From assembly GCA_021816925.1 (NCBI GenBank), contig JAKAWQ010000020.1, positions 1 through 53,881 of the forward strand: a stretch of 53,881 nt of DNA, in the 5' to 3' direction. The DNA comes from Pseudomonadota bacterium (GTDB lineage Bacteria > Pseudomonadota > Alphaproteobacteria > Acetobacterales > Acetobacteraceae). Shown piece after piece: positions 16,944 through 25,321 of this stretch (its first letter is position 1; each line of letters opens with the position of its first letter). The notes below the pieces were generated by a model. That model searched no databases. It saw only the letters and a program-made list of their open reading frames with translations, and had not been told where the DNA came from. Position numbers and translations under genes: made by a program.

Positions 16944-18464
16944 ATGGACGATATCATTATCCTGCTGCGCCGTTACGCCATCGGAGTTTGGCGCCGCCGG
17001 TGGCTGGCGCTTATCGCGGCTTGGGTCATTTGCCTCATCGGCTGGGCGACGGTGATCAGCCTGCCGCCGAGGTACGAGGCGAGCGCCGAGGTGTATGTGG
17101 CGGCCGATCCGGTTCTGACCCCGCTCTTGCACGGTATCGCTATCGGCAGCGGCATCGATAGCGAAGTGGCGCTGTTGCGGCGAACACTCTTGAGCCGTCC
17201 CAACCTCGAGACCCTCATAGCGAAGGCCGATCTCCTGTCCGGGCACGACACCCTGGCGGCCCATGAGGCGCTGGTGAAGAAGCTGGCGGCGACCATCCGG
17301 ATCATCCCGGAGACGGACACCCTCTTCACCATCGCCTACAGCAACCGCAATCCCAAGCGTGCCTACACCGTCGTGCAGACGATGCTCGGCGTTTTCATCG
17401 AGCGGGCGAACGGCTCCAACCAGACCGACCTCGCCAATGCCCAGCACTTCCTGGACAGCCAGCTTGCTTATTACGAGAAGAAATTGCGGGATACCGAGAA
17501 GCGACGGGCCGCATTCCTCACCAAATACATCCAGCTGCTGCCGGGCGCCGGCGGAAGCGTCTCGCAGTTTGATGCAGCGGGTGCGAAGGTGCGCTCGCTC
17601 GAAGGGCAATTGCAGGACGCCCAGGCACGGAAGCTCATGCTGGAAAGCGAGCTCGAAAAGACGCCGCCAATGCTGGTCGGCAGTCAGGGAGCTTCCGGCA
17701 ACACGGCAGCGACCAGCGCCGCGCTTGCGGCGGCGGAGCAGCGCCTGACCGTGCTCAAGCAGCGCTTTACCGACGCCTACCCCGGCGTCATTGACGCCGA
17801 GCAGCTGGTCAAGGCGCTTGCCGCCCAGGCGGCGGGCAAGGGATCTGCCACCATGCCGGTGGTCCGGAGGTCGATTCCCAATCCGGTCTATGACCAGCTC
17901 AAGCTGCAATTGATCGACGCGGACACGACGGTATTCTCGCTTACGCGCGAGCTCAAGGCGGCCACTGCCGAGCGTGCGCGCCTGGCGGCACTGGCGCACG
18001 ACCAGCCGGGGCTGCAGGCGGCATACATCAATCTCAATCGCAACTATGATGTGCTGCGCAAGCAGTACCAGGAACTGCTCCTGCGCAAGGAATCGATGCA
18101 GATAACAACGGCGGCGAACACCGATGCGAGTCGCGTGCAGTTGCAGGTTGTCAACCCGCCGCAACTTCCGAGAATCCCCGTTGCCCCTCCGCGGGCGCTG
18201 CTGCTTGCTGCGGTACTGGTGGCGGGGCTTGGAGGGAGCGCCGGGCTTGCGCTCCTCCTTGCCCATGCCGACACCTGCTGTTACACGCTGCAGGATCTGC
18301 GCAGCATCGGACTGCCGGTGGCAGGTGCAATTTCGCTGCGACCGGTGCCGCGACAGAGGCGTCGTATGTTGCCGATGGTAGCCTTCAGCGCGGGGGTATT
18401 CTTGCTCGTGGTGGCGTTTGCCGGAGTTCTCGCCGGCGCGAGCCACTTGGCCGCGCTGGCATGA
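16944..18464 (+). CDS. XrtA-system chain-length determinant (Wzz-like)
   Basis: A 506-residue polysaccharide co-polymerase. Helix 1 lies at about residues 20-40 and a second near the C-terminus (about 410-430), with a further hydrophobic segment at 473-500. Between them is a long periplasmic region with coiled-coil character (residues about 165-380, many Ala/Glu/Lys/Arg heptads). It governs polymer length together with the export protein and tyrosine kinase. The stop overlaps the next ATG as ATGA. Confidence 0.9.
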   Translation: MDDIIILLRRYAIGVWRRRWLALIAAWVICLIGWATVISLPPRYEASAEVYVAADPVLTPLLHGIAIGSGIDSEVALLRRTLLSRPNLETLIAKADLLSGHDTLAAHEALVKKLAATIRIIPETDTLFTIAYSNRNPKRAYTVVQTMLGVFIERANGSNQTDLANAQHFLDSQLAYYEKKLRDTEKRRAAFLTKYIQLLPGAGGSVSQFDAAGAKVRSLEGQLQDAQARKLMLESELEKTPPMLVGSQGASGNTAATSAALAAAEQRLTVLKQRFTDAYPGVIDAEQLVKALAAQAAGKGSATMPVVRRSIPNPVYDQLKLQLIDADTTVFSLTRELKAATAERARLAALAHDQPGLQAAYINLNRNYDVLRKQYQELLLRKESMQITTAANTDASRVQLQVVNPPQLPRIPVAPPRALLLAAVLVAGLGGSAGLALLLAHADTCCYTLQDLRSIGLPVAGAISLRPVPRQRRRMLPMVAFSAGVFLLVVAFAGVLAGASHLAALA

Positions 18465-19348
18465 GCCGCGTGACCAAGCCGCTTCACCTGGTCGAGCGGG
18501 CGGCGCTTCACCTGCGTGAAGGAAGCATGGACGGGCCGGAGTCGGTACTGCTGCCCGAGGCGGTAGCGGAAGAAATCTCTACGTCCGCCCGTGCCGTGCC
18601 GATAACGGCGCCAGACCCGGTCGCCGACGGCTCCGTTGGAGGCCTTGCCATCGAGACGCTCGAAGGTGCCGGCATGATCATCACCCGCGAACAGCGCGAC
18701 CGAATTGCCGAGGAGTTCCGGATCGTGAGCCAGCAGGTGCTGGCGGGCATGGCCGCTGTCGAGGGCGAAACGGCGCGGCGGAACGTGGTGATGCTGACCA
18801 GCGCCCGGCCCGGCGAGGGTAAGAGCTTTGCGGCTCTTAACCTCGCCGCAAACCTCGCACTCGGCGGGGAGCGGTCGGTCATTTTGGTAGACGCGGACGT
18901 CAGGCCCGGCTCGTTGAGCACGTCGCTCGGCCTGGAAGCCGAGCCAGGCCTGTTGGATCTCGTCGCCTCGCCCGCGCAACTTGCCGATGCGGCAATAGTC
19001 CGTTCACGGATCCGCGGGCTCTCGGTGCTTCCTGTCGGCGGCGGCACAGACGCGAATGGCCGTGCGCTAATTTCCACGCACAACCCGATTTCCGGTTTGC
19101 TAAAAATCCTGGCGGGCCAATTTGTGGACAGCCTGCTCGTCATCGACGCGCCCGCCTGCCTTTCCAGCAGCGACCCGGCGGCGCTGGCCGCGGTCGCGGG
19201 GCAGGTCCTGTTTGTCGTTGAGGCGGAAAAGACAAGGCGCCGCGAGATCGAGGCCGCTCTCGATCTCATCGACGCCTGTCCGAACATCAGGCTTCTGCTG
19301 AACAAGGTTACTGTTTCCACACGCGAAACGTTTGGTATCTATTCATGA
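18461..19348 (+). CDS. XrtA-associated tyrosine autokinase (BY-kinase)
   Basis: A 295-residue cytoplasmic P-loop kinase that partners the Wzz-like protein. Walker A is SARPGEGKSF (about 110-119), Walker A' is VILVDADVRPGSL and Walker B is LLVIDAP. The N-terminus LVERAALHL is typical of the exosortase subgroup, supporting the ATGA start. The C-terminus, usually a run of tyrosines that are autophosphorylated, is reduced to a single Tyr in FGIYS. An 8-codon frame beginning at the overlapping ATG 19345 (MSGYSARP) follows. Loss of the tyrosine cluster could alter the phosphorylation cycle. Confidence 0.88.
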   Translation: MSRVTKPLHLVERAALHLREGSMDGPESVLLPEAVAEEISTSARAVPITAPDPVADGSVGGLAIETLEGAGMIITREQRDRIAEEFRIVSQQVLAGMAAVEGETARRNVVMLTSARPGEGKSFAALNLAANLALGGERSVILVDADVRPGSLSTSLGLEAEPGLLDLVASPAQLADAAIVRSRIRGLSVLPVGGGTDANGRALISTHNPISGLLKILAGQFVDSLLVIDAPACLSSSDPAALAAVAGQVLFVVEAEKTRRREIEAALDLIDACPNIRLLLNKVTVSTRETFGIYS

Positions 19349-19481
19349 GCGGTTACTCGGCCCGACCATGATCCGCGGCGGTCGCGGGCGAGGCTTCGGA
19401 ATCAGGTCGCCGCGTAGCTCGAGCTCTGCGGGAGCCGGGGGGTGCCTCGCTGCCGACCAAGGAAAGACCCCAAGGGATCGG

Positions 19482-21212
19482 ATGTGCCTGCGGGTTGCCT
19501 TGCGGCGAGGCCTAATGGTTGCACTCCTGGCGGCCTTGGCCGCTACCGCGACCAAAGCTCATGCGCAGGATCAGAGTGGCGCCGCAACCACCGCGGCGTC
19601 CGGCGCAGGAACCGCACCGGCCGGCACTGTGCCGCAGAGTGGCGCCCTGCCGGGCCCTGCGCAGGGCTTGCCCACTCTGCCTGCGCCCGGCACGGTGACG
19701 GCCGCACCCCCCGTCGGCGTGTCGGTCAGGCTCGGTGACGTGAACAGCGCGATCGCTGCGGCGAATGCCGTTGGCGGGGTGCTGCTGACGCGGCCGGCCG
19801 GGCTCACCTTCACACCAACCCTCGGCCTCTCAGAAGAGTTCAACGACAATGTGTTCGATACCACGACCGGCCGGCGCGCCGATCTCATTACCGCCGTCAC
19901 GCCAGGAATTCTGATCAATCTTTCGACGCCTTCGGCCAGCGGGACCCTGAGCTACGCCCCCAGCCTGCAAATCTACGCCGAGAACTCCTCACAGAACGAT
20001 GTGGTGCAGAGGTTGAACGGCTCGCTGCAGGCGACGCTCCTGCCGCGCACGTTGCTGCTCTCGCTCAACGCCTATGCCTCTCAGCAGACCACCAGCGGCG
20101 GGGTCGCCCCCGGGGGGATCGGCACCTCACCGAGCGGCAACCGCACCACCACGACCAGCTTTGCCGTCCGGCCGACCTTCGAACATCGGTTCGGCGATTT
20201 CGGCACCCTCCAGATCGGGTATGCGCTGCAATACAGTGACCAGAGCGGGAGGGCCGCCACGGCGCCGGGCGCGACCCAACCCTTCTTCGTCGGCTCCCAC
20301 GCCGTGGCGAACGAGGGCAGCGCGTCGTTCACCACCGGCTCGGTCCTTGGGCGCTTCAATGATACGATGGAAGCGACGGCGAGCGTGGAGAGTGGCTCCG
20401 GCGTGCTGGGAGGCGCTCACCAGTATGTCGCCACCAATACCTTCCGCGTTGCCGTGCAGCGCCGCGTCTATGTCTTCGGCACACTCGGGTATGAAGATAT
20501 CTTCTATCCAAGCGTGCCGAAGGTCCAGATCCGCGACGGGGTCTGGGCAGTCGGCTTCAATCTCACGCCCGGCCCGGCGACGTCGATCACCGCGGGCTAT
20601 GGACGTCTCGAAGGCTTCGATTCCCCGTTTGTCCGTGCGACGGTCGGTGTCACAGCCCGTACCAGCTTGGTGGTCTCATACTCCGACACGCTCGGCTCGT
20701 CGCTTCAATTCCTGCAATCCGCACTCACCAATACGATAGTGGACGCCGCCGGAAACCCCATCGACAATCAGACCGGTGCCCCGGTCTTGCTCACGAACCA
20801 GCTTCTCAGCGTGCAGTCGAGCGTGGTGCGCAATGCGGTATTCTCGAGCAGCCTGATCACGACCTGGCCGCGCGATACCGTCTCGCTCTCGCTTCTCAAT
20901 CAGCAGCAGAAACTGATCGCCAACGCATCCGGAGTGAGCGGGTTCTCACAGAACTCCTGGTCGGGAAGCATCGCATGGACGCACTCCCTCACTCCGCTCC
21001 TTACTGCCGCGTCCTATGTGCAGCTAGGCGAGACGAATTCCCGGGCGGTCGGGAGCGGATCGAGCACGGTCCTGGCCGGACAGCTCTCGCTCGTCTATCG
21101 CCTGACGCCGACGCTGAGCGGCAGCGCTATCTACGGCGTCACGAACCGGTCGCTAACCGGCCGCAGCGCGCTACAGAACATCGTGATCGTCGCCCTGCAG
21201 AAGACGTTCTGA
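19482..21212 (+). CDS. PEP-CTERM system-associated outer-membrane beta-barrel protein
   Basis: A 576-residue secreted protein. The signal peptide is residues 1-27 (basic start, hydrophobic LMVALLAALAATA, then AHA-QDQ). A Gly/Ala/Pro-rich linker runs to about residue 85. From there to the end alternating hydrophobic/polar strands with aromatic girdles (for example LQIGYALQYSD, VYVFGTLGYEDIFY) and a final Phe indicate a beta-barrel. Position and layout match the TIGR03016-type outer-membrane family of exosortase A loci. ATG 19482 follows AAGGGA; in-frame upstream starts at 19332 (TTG) and 19368 (ATG) would bury the signal peptide behind 38-50 residues. Confidence 0.8.
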   Translation: MCLRVALRRGLMVALLAALAATATKAHAQDQSGAATTAASGAGTAPAGTVPQSGALPGPAQGLPTLPAPGTVTAAPPVGVSVRLGDVNSAIAAANAVGGVLLTRPAGLTFTPTLGLSEEFNDNVFDTTTGRRADLITAVTPGILINLSTPSASGTLSYAPSLQIYAENSSQNDVVQRLNGSLQATLLPRTLLLSLNAYASQQTTSGGVAPGGIGTSPSGNRTTTTSFAVRPTFEHRFGDFGTLQIGYALQYSDQSGRAATAPGATQPFFVGSHAVANEGSASFTTGSVLGRFNDTMEATASVESGSGVLGGAHQYVATNTFRVAVQRRVYVFGTLGYEDIFYPSVPKVQIRDGVWAVGFNLTPGPATSITAGYGRLEGFDSPFVRATVGVTARTSLVVSYSDTLGSSLQFLQSALTNTIVDAAGNPIDNQTGAPVLLTNQLLSVQSSVVRNAVFSSSLITTWPRDTVSLSLLNQQQKLIANASGVSGFSQNSWSGSIAWTHSLTPLLTAASYVQLGETNSRAVGSGSSTVLAGQLSLVYRLTPTLSGSAIYGVTNRSLTGRSALQNIVIVALQKTF

Positions 21213-21221
21213 GGCGAATTG

Positions 21222-22178
21222 ATGTATGCTGAATACTATGGATTTTCCGATATGCCGTTCCGGCTTACGCCGGACAGCCGCTTCTTCTTCGCGAGCAGCG
21301 AGCATAGCCGTGCGCTCTCTCATCTCGTCTTCGGCCTCGCCCATCAGGAAGGATTCGTCGTCGTCACGGGTGAGGTGGGTGCAGGGAAGACGATGCTGCT
21401 CGAGCGACTCTGGGAGCGACTCGACCGCGGCTCCTATCTGATTGCGCGCATCGATACCGTACAGGTTCGCGCGGATGACCTTCTGCGCCTTGCTGCTGGT
21501 GGCTTCGGCGTCGAGCCGGCGGCGAACAAGGCGGCGCTTCTGCGCGGTGTCGTCGAGGCGCTGCATGCCGGGCGCGCCGCAGGGCGGCGGTGCCTGCTTG
21601 TGGTCGATGAAGTACAGGCTCTTGATCTCGCGGCACTCGAGGAACTGCGCATGCTCTCCAACCTTGCCGAGGGAGGGCGCTCGCTGCTGCAAGCCGTGCT
21701 GCTCGGCCAACCGCAGTTCCGCCAGACGCTCGCGCGGCCGGAACTCGACCAGCTTCGTCAGCGGGTGCTGGCCTCCTATCACCTCGGACCATTGAGCCAG
21801 GAGGAAACGCGCGCTTATGTCGAACACCGGCTGCGCGCCGTGGGCTGGCGCGATCGTCCGCTATGGGAGGAGAACACTTTCAAACTCGTGCATCAGTATA
21901 CAGACGGCATTCCGCGGCGCATCAACCGGCTCTGCGGCCGCGTGTTGCTGCACGGGGCATTCGAGCGGAGCGATGCGATATCCGCGGACATGGTGCAGAT
22001 CACCGCGAGCGAACTGCAGCAGGATCTTGCTGCGCCGCAGAGTACGAGCAGCGCTTCGGGCGACGCCGGGTCGGATCTCGCGGATCGGATCGGCGCGTTG
22101 GAGCGGATCGTCGCCCGGCGCGAGCGCGTCTTTCTCCGCCTCTTCGATTTGCTGGCGGATAGTGGAGGGGGGCGATGA
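21222..22178 (+). CDS. XrtA/PEP-CTERM system-associated ATPase
   Basis: A 318-residue AAA ATPase of the ExeA/GspA-like group. It opens MYAEYYGFSDMPFRLTPD, the standard start of this family. Walker A is GEVGAGKTML near residues 48-57 and Walker B is CLLVVDEVQAL near 125-135. The C-terminal portion is helical with a short coiled coil (ADRIGALERIVARRERV). It probably powers or senses assembly of the secretion machinery at the membrane; its exact role is unproven in the family. The start is the ATG just after the beta-barrel stop. The stop overlaps the deacetylase start as ATGA. Confidence 0.9.
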   Translation: MYAEYYGFSDMPFRLTPDSRFFFASSEHSRALSHLVFGLAHQEGFVVVTGEVGAGKTMLLERLWERLDRGSYLIARIDTVQVRADDLLRLAAGGFGVEPAANKAALLRGVVEALHAGRAAGRRCLLVVDEVQALDLAALEELRMLSNLAEGGRSLLQAVLLGQPQFRQTLARPELDQLRQRVLASYHLGPLSQEETRAYVEHRLRAVGWRDRPLWEENTFKLVHQYTDGIPRRINRLCGRVLLHGAFERSDAISADMVQITASELQQDLAAPQSTSSASGDAGSDLADRIGALERIVARRERVFLRLFDLLADSGGGR

Positions 22179-23050
22179 GCGCGCCGGCGGAAGAGCGGGC
22201 GGTCGCGAGCGCGATGACGGTCGATGTCGAGGATTATTTCCAGGTACAAGCCTTCACCGACGCGATCCCACGCAAGAACTGGGAGATGATCCCCCGCCGG
22301 GTTGAGGCCAACACCGAGCGGATCCTGGCGCAGTTCGCCGAAGGGGGCGTCCAGGCAACATTTTTCACTCTCGGCTGGGTTGCCGAACGTCACCCCGCAC
22401 TAATCCGGCGGATTGTCGCGGCGGGGCACGAGCTTGCCAGTCACGGCTATGACCATGTTCGGGCGGACGGATTCGATGAGGCGGGCTTTCGCGCCGATGT
22501 CGGGCGAACGCGGCGCTTGCTCGAGGATCTCGGCGGTGTTGCGGTGCGCGGGTATCGGGCGCCGACATTCTCGATCGGAGCGTGTAACCTCTGGGCTTTC
22601 CGGGCCCTCGAGGCCGAAGGGTACGCATACAGCTCCAGCGTCTATCCCGTGCGTCACGACCTCTACGGCATGCCCGATGCGCCGCGCTTCCCATTTCGTC
22701 CCGCCGGGGGCATGCTCTGGGAACTCCCGATGACGACCCTTGCGATAGGCGGCCGTAACCTGCCCTGGGCGGGTGGGGGCTATTTTCGCCTCCTCCCCTA
22801 TTGCCTTTACAGGCGGGGCCTTGCGCGGGTGCTCCAGAAAGATCGGCGACCGGGGATATTTTACTTCCATCCTTGGGAGGTGGATCCCGGCCAGCCGCGG
22901 GTTGCCGATGCGAGGCCGCTTTCGCGGCTCAGGCATCGGCTGAATCTTGGTGCCATGGAGAGACGCATCAATCGCCTCCTTCGCGATTTTGCGTGGGATC
23001 GCATCGACCGGGTGTTTGCCACCGAGCTTGCCACGGACACGCGGAGCTAG
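22175..23050 (+). CDS. XrtA-system polysaccharide deacetylase
   Basis: A 291-residue NodB-type carbohydrate esterase. Motif 1 is TVDVEDYF (metal and catalytic Asp). Motif 2 is HELASHGYDH, with the zinc His pair. RGYRAPTFSIG is motif 3. WELPM and FYFHPWEVDP form the C-terminal His motif and the DUF3473-type ending. It removes N- or O-acetyl groups from sugars of the exopolysaccharide. There is no signal peptide, as usual in this subgroup. Overlaps the ATPase by 4 nt. Confidence 0.92.
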   Translation: MSAPAEERAVASAMTVDVEDYFQVQAFTDAIPRKNWEMIPRRVEANTERILAQFAEGGVQATFFTLGWVAERHPALIRRIVAAGHELASHGYDHVRADGFDEAGFRADVGRTRRLLEDLGGVAVRGYRAPTFSIGACNLWAFRALEAEGYAYSSSVYPVRHDLYGMPDAPRFPFRPAGGMLWELPMTTLAIGGRNLPWAGGGYFRLLPYCLYRRGLARVLQKDRRPGIFYFHPWEVDPGQPRVADARPLSRLRHRLNLGAMERRINRLLRDFAWDRIDRVFATELATDTRS

Positions 23051-23058
23051 CGGGCAAG

Positions 23059-24090
23059 ATGGCCGTTCGTTGCCGCCCACTCGATGAGGGCTCCGCGGCT
23101 GCATGGGACGATTTCGTCTTGGCCAGGCCCGAGGGCACCTTCTTTCATCGCGCGGCTTGGCGCCATGTTATTACACGCACCTTTCGGCATCCGTCCTGCT
23201 ACCTCCTTGCCGAGCAGGATGGGGCAGTCACCGGGGTCCTGCCGCTCGTCCACGTCAAGACACGATTGTTCGGGAATGGACTCGTCTCGGTGCCATTTTG
23301 CGTCTACGGTGGACCCGTTGCCGCGGACGCCGATACCGAGGCGGCGCTTGAGCGAGAGGCGGCAACGGCGATGCGCAAATCCGGTGCCGCATTCTGTGAA
23401 TTTCGCTTCCTGGGACGCCCCGACTGTGCATGGCCCGAGAGCCCGGCTCTCTACGAGACGTTTCGGAAACACCTCGCGTCCACGGACGAAGCGAATCTGA
23501 AGGCAATTCCCCGCAAGCAGCGGGCGGTCGTTCGCAAGGGGATAGCGAATGGCCTCGTTGCGCGCGTTGGCCGCGAGGCAGATCCGCTCTTCCGTCTCTA
23601 TGCCGAGAGCGTGCGCAACCTTGGCACGCCGGTTTACCCGCGCGGCTACTTTCGCCTTTTGCTCGATCTCTTTCCCGAAAGTGCCGAGATCCTTACCGTC
23701 GAGGATGGAGGGCGGCCGATCGCGGCGGTGCTTTCTTTCATGTTCAGAAATGAGATCCTCCCTTATTACGCGGGCGGCGGCCGCGCGGCGCGCGGCCTGG
23801 CGGCGCATGACTTCATGTACTGGGAGGTGATGCGGCTCGCCGTGGCACGCGGGCTTGACCTCTTCGATTTTGGCCGCAGCAAGGTCGGCACTGGTTCCCA
23901 CGCGTTCAAGAAGAATTGGGGCTTTGCACCGCAGCCGCTGCATTACCGTCATCTTCTTGCCCCTGGCGCGCGTATGCCAGAGAACAATCCACTCAACCCG
24001 AGATATCGGATGATGATCGCGGCCTGGAAGCGGATGCCCTTGCCGGTGGCCAACTGGCTTGGGCCGCACATCGTGCGCGGTATCGGTTGA
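23059..24090 (+). CDS. FemAB-like XrtA/PEP-CTERM-associated protein
   Basis: A 343-residue protein with the double GNAT fold of FemAB transferases, which add aminoacyl groups in cell-wall synthesis. In exosortase loci the substrate is unknown. Recognisable segments are the N-terminal ARPEGTFFHRAAW, the middle IPRKQRAVVRKG, and the C-terminal FDFGRSKVGTGSHAFKKNWGF typical of this subgroup. ATG 23059 fits the family N-terminus. The frame is open back to 22801, but that stretch lies inside the deacetylase gene. Eight bp separate it from the deacetylase. Confidence 0.9.
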   Translation: MAVRCRPLDEGSAAAWDDFVLARPEGTFFHRAAWRHVITRTFRHPSCYLLAEQDGAVTGVLPLVHVKTRLFGNGLVSVPFCVYGGPVAADADTEAALEREAATAMRKSGAAFCEFRFLGRPDCAWPESPALYETFRKHLASTDEANLKAIPRKQRAVVRKGIANGLVARVGREADPLFRLYAESVRNLGTPVYPRGYFRLLLDLFPESAEILTVEDGGRPIAAVLSFMFRNEILPYYAGGGRAARGLAAHDFMYWEVMRLAVARGLDLFDFGRSKVGTGSHAFKKNWGFAPQPLHYRHLLAPGARMPENNPLNPRYRMMIAAWKRMPLPVANWLGPHIVRGIG

Positions 24091-24094
24091 GCCG

Positions 24095-25321
24095 GTGCGC
24101 GAGCTTCTTTTCCTCTGCCATCGCATTCCCTATCCGCCGGACAAGGGCGACAAGATCCGCGCCTTTCATCTGCTTGAGCATCTGGCCTGTTCGTTCCATG
24201 TCCATCTTGGGTGCCTTGCCGATAATCCCAAGGATCTCGTGCATGTTCCGGCGCTTCGGGCGCGAACTGCGAGCCTTGGCTGCTTTCCCCTCGACCGCCG
24301 GGCAGCGCGCGCCCGCTCGATGACCGGCTTCGCGACCGGCAGACCGCTCTCGCTTGATTACTTCCGGGACCGGCGCGTTGCCAGATGGGTTGCCGAAACG
24401 TTGGCGCGGCGGTCGATTGCCCAATTGTTCGTCTTTTCCGCCGCGATGGCGCCGTACGTGATGCAAATTCCGACTTTGCCGCGGATCCTCGACATGGTCG
24501 ACATCGATTCGGAGAAGTTCGCGGCATATGCGAGGGGTGCTGCATTTCCCATGCGCTACCTATGGGCACGCGAGGCACGGAGACTGTTTGCATTCGAGCG
24601 TGAGGCGACGATCCATTTCGACCGCACGCTGTTTGTCTCGCCTGCGGAGGAGGCGCGGTTCCTCGAGCTTGCCCCTGAATGCAGGGGACGCACCGGATGG
24701 GTGGAGAATGGAGTTGATCTCGATTTTTTCTCGCCCGACTGCGAATTTCCCTCGCCGTTTGCACCGAGTGAGAGGTCGATCGTGTTTACCGGAACGATGG
24801 ACTACAAGCCGAACGTCGATGCGGTGACGTGGTTTGCAGACGCCGTGCTGCCGCTTCTTACCGGTGAGCCGCGGCCGGTATTCTTCATCGTTGGCGGGGA
24901 GCCGGTGCCGGCGGTGCGGGCGCTAGCCAGGCGGGCCGAAGTGCGGGTGACCGGCCGTGTTCCCGACACGCGACCCTTTCTTGCTCATGCATCGCTGGTC
25001 GTCGCGCCGCTCAGAATCGGTCGCGGTATCCAGAACAAGGTGTTGGAGGCGATGGCGCTCGCTCGTCCCGTGCTGGCTTCGCCGGCGGCAGTGGAGGGGA
25101 TTCGCGCAACGGCGGGACAGGACGTGCTCGTTGCGACCGAGTCGGGTGAGATGGCGCGCTTGGCCGGCGAGGTGTTGGCGGGCCGGCATCCGGGTCTTGG
25201 CGCGGCGGCGCGTCGGGCTGTGCTCCGGTCGCACGACTGGCGAACGACGCTCGCGCGGCTCGATCCGATGCTTGCGGCGCCTCACGCCGATGCTCCAGAA
25301 GTGCTTGGGGCCGGTGCGTGA
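24095..25321 (+). CDS. XrtA-system glycosyltransferase (GT4-like)
   Basis: A 408-residue GT-B glycosyltransferase. It begins VRELLFLCHRIPYPPDKGDKIRAF, characteristic of the PEP-CTERM/XrtA glycosyltransferase group. The middle holds RTGWVENGVDLDFFSP. The nucleotide-sugar domain contains IVFTGTMDYKPNVDAV and the C-terminal LRIGRGIQNKVLEAMA motif. It should extend the lipid-linked repeat unit in the cytoplasm. GTG 24095, 4 nt after the FemAB stop, fits the family start. It is the only elongating glycosyltransferase in the window, so the others must lie elsewhere. Confidence 0.9.
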   Translation: MRELLFLCHRIPYPPDKGDKIRAFHLLEHLACSFHVHLGCLADNPKDLVHVPALRARTASLGCFPLDRRAARARSMTGFATGRPLSLDYFRDRRVARWVAETLARRSIAQLFVFSAAMAPYVMQIPTLPRILDMVDIDSEKFAAYARGAAFPMRYLWAREARRLFAFEREATIHFDRTLFVSPAEEARFLELAPECRGRTGWVENGVDLDFFSPDCEFPSPFAPSERSIVFTGTMDYKPNVDAVTWFADAVLPLLTGEPRPVFFIVGGEPVPAVRALARRAEVRVTGRVPDTRPFLAHASLVVAPLRIGRGIQNKVLEAMALARPVLASPAAVEGIRATAGQDVLVATESGEMARLAGEVLAGRHPGLGAAARRAVLRSHDWRTTLARLDPMLAAPHADAPEVLGAGA

